From NCBI GenBank assembly GCA_005877535.1, contig VBOM01000225.1:1-5342 (forward strand): 5,342 nucleotides of DNA, written 5' to 3'. The stretch comes from Nitrospirota bacterium (lineage in GTDB: Bacteria > Nitrospirota > Nitrospiria > Nitrospirales > Nitrospiraceae). The translations under genes and the position numbers were made by a program. Positions 1 to 5,087 of this stretch are shown in pieces; positions within the stretch are counted from its first letter, which is position 1, and each line of letters begins with the position of its first letter. The notes beneath the pieces are model-generated. The model did not search any database, was not told the origin of the DNA, and saw only the letters and a list, made by a program, of their open reading frames with translations.

Positions 1-126
1 CCCCATGGGAATCCTCAGCAGGAGTCGGTTGCTGAGGCAGTCCTGCGTGAGTCCGAATGCTCACGTTGTACTATACGGCATGACCATCGTCTGGCCCAGC
101 TGCTGAATCGCTCCCCGCGATTCTGA
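1..126 (+). CDS. C-terminal tail of an unrecognised protein, partial at the left edge
   Basis: An open frame runs from the first base to a TGA at 124-126 and gives about 41 residues. The composition is protein-like and hydrophilic, with acidic and basic residues mixed (for example EAVLRESECSRC and then HDHRLAQLLNRSPRF). There is a CXXC pair in the middle (ECSRC). I do not recognise the family. An open stretch this short can occur by chance, and the start lies outside the window, so this is only a candidate. It could be a real gene end, a pseudogene remnant or noise. Confidence 0.3.
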   Translation, partial: PHGNPQQESVAEAVLRESECSRCTIRHDHRLAQLLNRSPRF

Positions 127-328
127 CCCAGAGAGAGACGTCGTGAATGACCAGCACCGTGCGTATGTTGGGCTGGAAGGAGTCCTGAACGATCCCCCAG
201 CAAGTGCATCACGAGAGGGACAGACGGCTCGGACCCTCGTGACACAGCGAGAGAAAATGGGAAATCAGCATCAAGACAGGGAGTCCGAAATTTCTGCTGA
301 ATCAGCTTTCGACCCAGCCGGGCGGAGG

Positions 329-358
329 CCCCCGCCGACTCCACGGAGGGGGCGGGGG
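329..358. repeat. GC-rich inverted repeat, possible terminator-like hairpin
   Basis: CCCCCGCC at 329-336 is the exact reverse complement of GGCGGGGG at 351-358, with a 14-base loop between them. The stem is very stable, but no T-run follows on either strand. It lies between the possible plus-strand gene end on the left and the recombinase relic on the right. It may be an old terminator or simply a G/C-rich palindrome. Confidence 0.45.
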
Positions 359-435
359 GACGGCGACGCTTACAGATTGGGGATCAGCGAACCAGGGACG
401 TGAACCGTGATAATTGGCCTTGGATCTTCGGTGGT

Positions 436-540
436 TCAGGGCGCCAGATGCGCATAGTGGAGCGTCATCTTGATATCGCGGTGGTTGGCCAGCGCCTCGA
501 CTTCCGGGGGCGGTCGTCCGGCCTGCACCAGACGGCTCGG
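436..540 (-). pseudogene. Tyrosine recombinase (phage-type integrase) C-terminal remnant
   Basis: Read on the minus strand, this stretch gives 34 residues followed by TGA at 438-436. It contains SRLVQAGRP, EVEALANHRDIKMTLHYAHL and a final AP. In intact tyrosine recombinases the C-terminal catalytic domain ends with a stretch like LLGHxDIKMTxRYAHLAP. There the H of GH is one of the conserved catalytic residues and the Y of RYAH is the nucleophile that bonds covalently to DNA. Here the tyrosine survives, while the expected GH reads NH and the R before the tyrosine reads H. A TAG lies directly upstream in the same frame (minus-strand reading of 541-543), and I cannot follow the protein further into 544-700. 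The catalytic core and the N-terminal DNA-binding region are therefore missing. It is a relic of an integrated element and cannot be active. I am fairly sure of the family from the short motif, but not of the subfamily. Confidence 0.7.
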
Positions 541-739
541 CTATAATCAGCTCCGCCCTCACAGCTTGTTCGGCCACCTGACGCCGAATGAGCTTGTTGG
601 AAAATGTCAGGCGCTACAGACTGTCGAAGAGGCCATCTGTTTCAGTTAAGAACCGTCTCGGAACGGGGCCAACGTCAGAAGCCAGAAGTTCTCAAATAGA
701 AGAGTCTCCTTGACGGGAGAGCTTACGCATGGCCTTTAA

Positions 740-763
740 GGCAGGCGTGCGCTTGCGCCTGCC
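740..763. repeat. Perfect 8-bp inverted repeat (hairpin)
   Basis: GGCAGGCG at 740-747 pairs perfectly with CGCCTGCC at 756-763 across an 8-base loop. A second small palindrome-like element (GCCTT-T-AAGGC) sits just before it and overlaps its left arm. On the minus strand the hairpin is followed by TTAAAGG, which is too poor in T for a classic intrinsic terminator. No neighbouring gene clearly uses it. Confidence 0.4.
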
Positions 764-953
764 ACCGGCACCGACAATGCTGGCCCGTAATCATCTGTGT
801 TGTGATCATGTGTTGTCCTCCACTATGTCTCTGATCTGATAGACCGTCAACATTCCAAAACGCGCACCCTTTCATGGACAGGTCTCTTCCCCCGCCTTGA
901 GGGGCTGATTACACCTTCTGGTGGCGCCTCAGTCTTTTGATCCGTTGATGTTA

Positions 954-982
954 TTGACACGTTCCTCGGTTCATGCTCTACT
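954..982 (+). promoter_or_regulatory. Candidate sigma70-type promoter
   Basis: A perfect -35 hexamer TTGACA lies at 954-959. A 17-base spacer separates it from TCTACT at 977-982, which matches the -10 consensus at four of six positions and has a TG one base upstream (extended -10). The start point would fall near 989, about 300 bases before the ATG at 1286. It could drive the cupredoxin/cytochrome pair with a long leader. A hexamer match in non-coding DNA can also arise by chance. Confidence 0.3.
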
Positions 983-1197
983 GCGTGCGCCCGTAGATAT
1001 ACCGATAAGTATTGTTCTTGGTGATTCCACGTCCGTTGTGGGGGCCGGCCCAGGTAGGGAGGTTCTCAGTGCGCGGCGATCTACTTACCAGGTTATCTTG
1101 TCTTCCCCCCTCTCAGCGCTGGCCAGTGGAGGGGTTCGATGCCCTCACTAGCACTGAACTCTCTCACCAATATCATCTGCGCTTTGGTCATCGTATA

Positions 1198-1221
1198 AGG
1201 GTGGCTGTGCTGTGCCACCCT
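1198..1221 (+). repeat. 8-bp perfect hairpin upstream of the cupredoxin pseudogene
   Basis: AGGGTGGC at 1198-1205 pairs with GCCACCCT at 1214-1221 around the 8-base loop TGTGCTGT. It ends about 50 bases before the Shine-Dalgarno of the pseudogene, so it would lie in that gene's leader if transcription starts upstream. No T-run follows. It could be a leader regulatory stem, a weak terminator of a lost gene, or coincidence. Confidence 0.35.
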
Positions 1222-1271
1222 AGAGACCCGACGTTGAGGGGCGCAAGATGTATTGAAACAGGCTATCTCAT

Positions 1272-1277
1272 AAGGAG
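1272..1277 (+). promoter_or_regulatory. Ribosome binding site of the cupredoxin pseudogene
   Basis: AAGGAG lies 8 bases before the ATG at 1286. This nearly ideal Shine-Dalgarno fixes the original start of the broken gene and shows that it was once well translated. Confidence 0.65.
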
Positions 1278-1285
1278 ATAACGTC

Positions 1286-1953
1286 ATGAGGAGAGCAACG
1301 ATCCTTGTCTATTGCATTGTGCCAAAGCTGATAATGAGAGTGACAGGGGCGGTCTCAGGAGAAACCTATGTTTAATCTGACAAATGGGGGCAACATCAAA
1401 GGGATTGTGAGCTAGAAGGGCGAGATTCCGGACCTTCCGAAAATCCAGGCCACCTCAGATCTGCTGTGTGCGGCGAAACGGTGCCGTCTCCAACGTTCGA
1501 GATGGATCCGAAGAGCAAAGGTGTGCAATGCGTGCTCGTCTATCTTGAACAGGTCGAGAAGGGGAAGGCAGCCGCAGACAAGTGTTGGCTCCATATGGGA
1601 TATGGGAAGGGACAGCTCCAACAAAGCGCCCATACGACGGTGACGTATCAATTCAAGGAGCACATCTTCCCGTTTATTCGAAGCCGAAAGGTGACGATGG
1701 TTAATTTCGAGGCGATTCTCCACAGCCTGCATTTTTTGCCGAGAAATATATCTCGCTCCTGAATGTCACTATGCGCACACCTTCCCGGCAAGTTGACCAT
1801 ATGATCCTCCAAGATCACGGCAAGGGAGTGATGAGATATCGGTGCGATTTCCAGGCCCACATGAACGAGGATGTCGGCCGGCCGATCGATGGTGCGCCGC
1901 CTATCCGCAGGAAGGAGGGTGAGGTCAAGCCAGAGAAAACGGTCGACGTTTGA
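1286..1953 (+). pseudogene. Secreted cupredoxin (plastocyanin-like) protein, broken by a stop and three frame changes
   Basis: The protein can be followed through three reading frames. From ATG 1286 a basic, hydrophobic signal-peptide remnant (MRRATILVYCIV...) reaches a TAA at 1373. A second frame around 1366-1463 reads NLTNGGNIKGIVS, then a TAG at 1413-1415, then KGEIPDLPKIQATSD. The first frame is regained near 1466 (CGETVPSP, KGVQCVLVYLEQVEKGKA, NFEAILHSLH) and ends in a stop at 1760. The third frame, from about 1732, reads FFAEKYISLLNVT, then RYRCDFQAHMN, and stops at 1953. The last change fits loss of one T from a T-run at 1732-1737. Related secreted proteins have a copper site with His in an LHNxH segment and a later C-x-x-H-x-x-M. 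Here the first His is kept, but the second reads CDFQAHM, with Gln in the usual His place. After HMN the expected carboxypeptidase-regulatory-like segment seems largely deleted. The family role is probably periplasmic electron transfer or copper binding; this copy cannot make it. Confidence 0.75.
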
Positions 1954-2035
1954 TTTTAGTTCCTCATCCGGAAGGTCACGATCGAGTAGCTGCACTTCAT
2001 GTCAGACCGGCGCCAAGTTAAAGAGGGTGCCACAC

Positions 2036-2043
2036 AAGGAGGG
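2036..2043 (+). promoter_or_regulatory. Ribosome binding site that sets the cytochrome-barrel start
   Basis: AAGGAGGG sits 7 bases before the ATG at 2051. The reading frame is open back to 1871, but that upstream part runs over the end of the cupredoxin pseudogene. The Shine-Dalgarno and the signal peptide that follows make 2051 the real start. Confidence 0.85.
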
Positions 2044-2050
2044 TCTAGCT

Positions 2051-3469
2051 ATGGAATCCAGGGAGAGAAGGCTGTGTTTCGGGAGTCTGATCGTCGGGCT
2101 GCTCGCGCTCCTTTCATTTGTCACCTATGAATTGAGCCTGTACGTCCAGAACGCCAATGCGATTCCGGCCTTCGCCCGCAAGTACGGGTTTTCCTGCAAT
2201 GTCTGCCACGTCCCCGGCTTCCCGAAATTGAACGACACAGGGAACATCTTCCGCGATCAAGGCTATCAGTTGGGAGGGGACGGCGACTTGCCGACCCATG
2301 AGGGCATCACCATGGGTTACTTCCCCCTCTCGTTCCGGACGACAGTCGGCTATCAGGCAGCCAATGTCCGAACGGATGGCAGTGGAGTTTCGACCGGTGG
2401 GTTTGGTTTTACTGGGCTGGACATTTTAAGCTTTGGCCTCCTGCACCGCGACATCTCGTTTGGCCTGGTTTTTACGCCTGGCCTTGGGGGCGCCGGCTTT
2501 GGCACAGGAGCGTCGGACGGCGATTTGGAGGCTGCCTATGTCCGGCTCAACCGGCTCGAACGGTTTCTTGGTGTCCAAGGCGAGCCGGGGACATATCTCA
2601 TGAATCTGAAGGTCGGGAAATTTGAACTCGATGTGCCATTCAGCGAGAAACGGAGTCCCACCCTCAACACGCCCTTCGTGCTGTACCACTATATGCCTGG
2701 CACGCCTTACACAGCCACGGTCAGTGGGACATCGACGAGTACCTACCTCAACCCTAATTCCTTCGCGATCGGAGAAAATTCACCTGGCATTGAAATGGCC
2801 GGTATTACCAAGACGGCGGTCACGGACGGGTACTTCCGTTACAGTCTTTCGGGTCTCAGCACGAACACATTTTCAGGCCCTCTCAACGGCTGCTCCGGAG
2901 GGGCCGGGACCTGTTCGGGCACGGGAGGGCGAAATGTGAATTTCTATGGCCATATGACACAGTCGTTTGGCGGCTATGGCATAGTCACCGGCCAGCGCAT
3001 CGGGCTGTTCGGCGTATACGGAAATGCTCCTACTATGGTGAATGCTACCTGTCCGACTTGCCAGGCAGTTGCTGGCAGCGGTCAGCCATTCTCTCGGATT
3101 GGGGCCGATGTGAGTCTCACATTCGATGGACAATGGAATCTCTTTGGCGCGTTCATGCATGGCAACGACAGCAAGAATCTCTTTGTGTCGCAAGGGATCG
3201 CAAACGCCCAGAATGCCTCATGGAACGGCGGCTTTGTCGAGTTAGACTGGTACCCGACTCAATTGCCTCTGGTCGGGATGCCTGGCTGGCTCTTCTCGTA
3301 TCGGTATGACATTATCAGAAATGATCGACAAGGCGACCCGACGTTTGCCAAAAACTACAATAACGTCGACTCCCATACCTTCATGGCCCGATATTACATC
3401 CACCAGTCAAACCGGACCGATATTGCACTGCATGCAGAATACAACACCTCTACCGCACGGAAGGTGTAG
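2051..3469 (+). CDS. Single-heme c-type cytochrome fused to an outer-membrane barrel (Cyc2-like layout), 3' end frameshifted
   Basis: The start at ATG 2051 gives 472 residues before TAG. Residues 8-24 form a hydrophobic signal segment, and NANA at 34-37 is a likely signal-peptidase site. The mature N-terminus reads IPAFARKYGFSCNVCH, with a CXXCH heme c motif at 49-53, followed by FPKLND and FRDQGY. The rest has no membrane helices. It is rich in Gly and aromatic residues with alternating hydrophobic positions, as in outer-membrane beta-barrels. This order (short heme domain, FAR-x-x-G...CxxCH...P-x-L...F...GY, then barrel) is that of Cyc2 cytochrome-porins, known to carry electrons across the outer membrane in iron oxidisers. 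The match is by layout and motif, and other proteins share this heme segment, so an iron-oxidation role is not shown. Cys pairs at 281/288 and 334/337 may be disulfides in loops. The gene follows the cupredoxin pseudogene. A CT duplication at 3448-3451 shifts the frame and replaces the last strand with a short wrong tail (TSTARKV). Confidence 0.8.
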   Translation: MESRERRLCFGSLIVGLLALLSFVTYELSLYVQNANAIPAFARKYGFSCNVCHVPGFPKLNDTGNIFRDQGYQLGGDGDLPTHEGITMGYFPLSFRTTVGYQAANVRTDGSGVSTGGFGFTGLDILSFGLLHRDISFGLVFTPGLGGAGFGTGASDGDLEAAYVRLNRLERFLGVQGEPGTYLMNLKVGKFELDVPFSEKRSPTLNTPFVLYHYMPGTPYTATVSGTSTSTYLNPNSFAIGENSPGIEMAGITKTAVTDGYFRYSLSGLSTNTFSGPLNGCSGGAGTCSGTGGRNVNFYGHMTQSFGGYGIVTGQRIGLFGVYGNAPTMVNATCPTCQAVAGSGQPFSRIGADVSLTFDGQWNLFGAFMHGNDSKNLFVSQGIANAQNASWNGGFVELDWYPTQLPLVGMPGWLFSYRYDIIRNDRQGDPTFAKNYNNVDSHTFMARYYIHQSNRTDIALHAEYNTSTARKV

Positions 3470-3567
3470 GGTCAAAAAATGTTGTGGGACCAGGAGGTGC
3501 GTGCGCTCCCGCTTGTGGAAATCTGTTGGGCCAAACGATGCTAGTGGGGTTTGACTTTGCCTATTAG
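3470..3567 (+). pseudogene. Displaced C-terminus of the cytochrome-barrel protein (out-of-frame tail)
   Basis: If two bases of the CTCT at 3448-3451 are ignored, translation continues from EYNT into YRTEGVGSKN, then GGACAPACGN, then LLGQTMLVGFDFAY, and stops at TAG 3565-3567. The last strand alternates hydrophobic residues and ends in an aromatic Tyr, the usual signal recognised by the BAM machinery for barrel insertion. It also adds a third Cys pair (C-x-x-x-C). The restored protein would be 504 residues and would stop just before the terminator-like hairpin. This supports 3567 as the ancestral end. Whether the shift is a mutation or a sequencing error cannot be told from this read. Confidence 0.75.
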
Positions 3568-3593
3568 AACAATGTCAAACCACTCATAATGGT

Positions 3594-3618
3594 CCGGCCC
3601 TCCTCTTTGGAGGGCCGG
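3594..3618 (+). terminator. Strong hairpin after the cytochrome-barrel gene
   Basis: CCGGCCCTCC at 3594-3603 pairs perfectly with GGAGGGCCGG at 3609-3618 around a TCTTT loop. It begins 26 bases after the restored stop at 3567 and precedes the next gene. The stem is a perfect 10-bp G/C-rich helix. No T-run follows, so it may act as a Rho-independent terminator of reduced efficiency or as an mRNA 3'-end stabiliser. Confidence 0.6.
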
Positions 3619-3670
3619 CAGCAGATGCGCTCACTCGATTCAAGTCACGATGGTGACGAGGATGCAGACA

Positions 3671-4549
3671 ATGGCGGCCACTCGACCTGCACCTGTGCGA
3701 GTCAATCCCTATAGGATGTTCATTGTGCCGCTGCTACTCGTAGCAGCGGCGAGTCTGGGAACAGCGCCAGCCACCAGAGTGGCCTGCGGACTGTGTGAGC
3801 AGCAGGACCGCTTTGTCCGGTTGCAAACGGCCCCTACTGACAGCCGCCCAGTGAGCTCCCAGGGGTTCACTCATCCGTTCTCCTTGAGCCCTGAGGACTG
3901 GAAATCCATCCTTACAGAGCTGCGCGTCCAGCGTCAGGCCGAAGGGCTGCTCATTCCCGTGCCTCCAGGACCGGTGCTATCGGCCTTCACCGAAGAGGAA
4001 GTCAGCTACCTCAGCGTGACGTTGAGTAAAGCGTTTGTCCAAGCGCAACCCAATGAATGGGTCGTCTTTGGGATGAGTCGATCGACCCCACAGGGACTCA
4101 CCGAACTCACCACCGGGGGAGGGTATGTGGAGGGGCCCTCGCTGCATGTCGTCTTAGCCAATTATCGGAAGGTTGTCACCATGCCTAGTACTCGCCAGTT
4201 ACTGTGGGAGCGGCCCTTGCGTCCCGACGCTGGCCCTGCCTACGATCTGGTCGCGGGCAACCATCAGATGATCGTGCGAGAGTCCGGTTTTGTGCCCAGA
4301 CTCCTGTCTTCCGCCCCCTCCGAACTCGCGATTGCATATCAGGCACTCCTGTTGGGAGAGCCGGCCGAGGCCTCAGTGACTCAGAAGACCTCGGCTGAGA
4401 GTCAGTTGGCCATTTCCCCACCCACGATCGTCGCGCCACCCTTGTCCATCGAGGACCGGCTCCAAGTCCTGAAACGGTTGCAGGCTCATGGACTCATCAC
4501 GGAGGATGAATACCGAGCCAAGAAGCAACAGTTGCTCGATCAATTCTGA
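3671..4549 (+). CDS. Exported protein of unknown function with C-terminal SHOCT-like motif
   Basis: I chose ATG 3671 because GAGG at 3658-3661 lies 9 bases upstream. ATG 3650 in the same frame lacks a Shine-Dalgarno, and would give 299 instead of 292 residues. The N-terminus is basic, then has a hydrophobic core (MFIVPLLLVAAASLG) and a likely signal-peptidase I site after APA. A nearby RVAC does not fit a lipobox well, because Arg sits at -3. The middle about 200 residues begin with an FTHPFSLSPEDW segment and later contain WVVFGM, EGPSLHVVLANYR, VTMPS and AYDLVAGNHQ. I know of no defined function for them. The last about 34 residues (SIEDRLQVLKRLQAHGLI, TEDEYRAKKQQLLDQF) are a typical SHOCT-type short helical hairpin, often found at protein ends and thought to aid oligomerisation. 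The product is probably periplasmic or envelope-associated. It follows the cytochrome-barrel gene beyond a terminator-like hairpin, so it is probably a separate unit. The frame is intact, unlike its neighbours. Confidence 0.8.
   Translation: MAATRPAPVRVNPYRMFIVPLLLVAAASLGTAPATRVACGLCEQQDRFVRLQTAPTDSRPVSSQGFTHPFSLSPEDWKSILTELRVQRQAEGLLIPVPPGPVLSAFTEEEVSYLSVTLSKAFVQAQPNEWVVFGMSRSTPQGLTELTTGGGYVEGPSLHVVLANYRKVVTMPSTRQLLWERPLRPDAGPAYDLVAGNHQMIVRESGFVPRLLSSAPSELAIAYQALLLGEPAEASVTQKTSAESQLAISPPTIVAPPLSIEDRLQVLKRLQAHGLITEDEYRAKKQQLLDQF
3727..3750 (+). repeat. Perfect 11-bp inverted repeat inside the signal-peptide coding region
   Basis: GCCGCTGCTAC at 3727-3737 is the exact reverse complement of GTAGCAGCGGC at 3740-3750, with two bases between. 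In RNA this would fold as a 10-bp stem with a CTCG tetraloop, starting about 55 bases after the start codon. It encodes VPLLLVAAA, so it may follow partly from CTG/CTA leucine codons facing GTA/GCA codons. Confidence 0.55.
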
Positions 4550-5087
4550 GCCGGGCTGTTTCGCGTCCAAAGTGAGTCGTCGTCGTACGACGCGATCATC
4601 GGTGAAATGCTCTGTGCGTAGGAGAGAATTAGAGAGTGCGTCTATTCCCCTGGCTCGACTTCTTCACCAACGATCTGAAGGATGCCCTGTGTGAAACCAC
4701 GGTCCAATTCCATATGATCGAGGCGCAACGGAAATCTCAGCTGCCCGCACTGTGAACATGGCACCCATGAGAGATTCCCTGCTCTTGTTGGCCTTGCTCG
4801 TCCCAACTACAGTCTTGGCTGCCGACTTCACTCGTTGTACGTGACGGAGCATGGCTCCGGGAAGCAGCGGAAGGGTGGATCGAGAAGGGCATGGGGTCCT
4901 CGCAGGGAGGCATCTTGCAGGTGGGATGCGAACGACGGCGCAGGGCCAGGGACAAATCAGTATCTGCGGCGCTTTCAGCGCCAGCCGCCAGGGCGCTCAC
5001 TGAAAATCAGTGGCAGATGTGGTGGATTCACCCACAGGGTCTGGTTCGAGCTGTTCTGGACAGCAGTGCTGTGGTCTATGGAATCTG
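4550..5087. other. Mostly non-coding stretch between convergent genes
   Basis: About 540 bases separate the SHOCT-motif gene from the convergent allophanate hydrolase end. No intact gene is convincing. Visible items are a 12-base palindrome CGTCGTACGACG at 4581-4592, an orphan signal peptide at 4758-4844, and two small stems (GGCGC/GCGCC at 4968-4982 and CACTGA/TCAGTG at 4998-5012). The stems lie downstream of the minus-strand gene and could contribute to ending its transcript. One frame around 4651-4755 reads FTNDLKDALCETTVQF and looks somewhat protein-like, but it has no start. Confidence 0.5.
4758..4844 (+). pseudogene. Orphan signal peptide, possible 5' remnant of a lost secreted protein
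   Basis: From ATG 4758 (or ATG 4767) the frame gives a basic residue, a hydrophobic run (LLLLALLVPTTV) and a signal-peptidase-like LAA-D site, then stops after ADFTRCT at TGA 4842-4844. This is a textbook Sec signal peptide with almost no mature part. The mature domain may have been lost to a frameshift or deletion. I tried the other two frames downstream and recognised nothing. There is no clear Shine-Dalgarno. A chance hydrophobic frame remains possible. Confidence 0.35.

Larger units (their letters stand above)
541..1285. other. Gene-poor stretch with no recognisable coding sequence
   Basis: About 745 bases lie between the recombinase relic and the ribosome binding site of the cupredoxin pseudogene. 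Short open frames exist on both strands, but none has a convincing ribosome binding site or a recognisable domain, and their translations look like chance frames. Visible structure is limited to small perfect inverted repeats (740-763, 1042-1051, 1198-1221) and one sigma70-like promoter candidate (954-982). I saw no tRNA, rRNA or CRISPR pattern. The right part may be the long upstream region of the 1286 gene, and the left part eroded mobile-element DNA. Confidence 0.6.

Noticed and set aside
143..403. GTG-started plus-strand open frame of 86 codons
   Set aside because: It has a weak GAGAGAG upstream, but the second half is low-complexity Pro/Arg/Gly from the G/C-rich palindrome, and no motif is recognisable. 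Too weak to call a gene.
400..440. GGTTCAC/CCTGGTTCG-like words next to the recombinase relic as a tRNA attachment-site fragment
   Set aside because: No cloverleaf arms can be built around them and no second copy is visible in the window.
302..577. Minus-strand open frame of 91 codons over the recombinase relic
   Set aside because: It reads the relic in the wrong frame. The integrase motif appears only in the neighbouring frame at 436-540.
921..1281. Two overlapping plus-strand open frames before the cupredoxin pseudogene
   Set aside because: No ribosome binding site, no recognisable domain and no supporting context. They look like chance frames.
1871..2050. 60-residue N-terminal extension of the cytochrome-barrel frame
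   Set aside because: It overlaps the cupredoxin pseudogene, is Ser/Arg-rich and would bury the signal peptide. The strong Shine-Dalgarno at 2036-2043 sets the start at 2051.
3048..3070. CPTCQ at residues 334-338 as a second heme site
   Set aside because: It lacks the His of CXXCH, so it is not a normal c-type heme attachment site.
4581..4592. Palindrome CGTCGTACGACG as an operator
   Set aside because: It is a single short palindrome downstream of a gene end, with no promoter or second copy seen.
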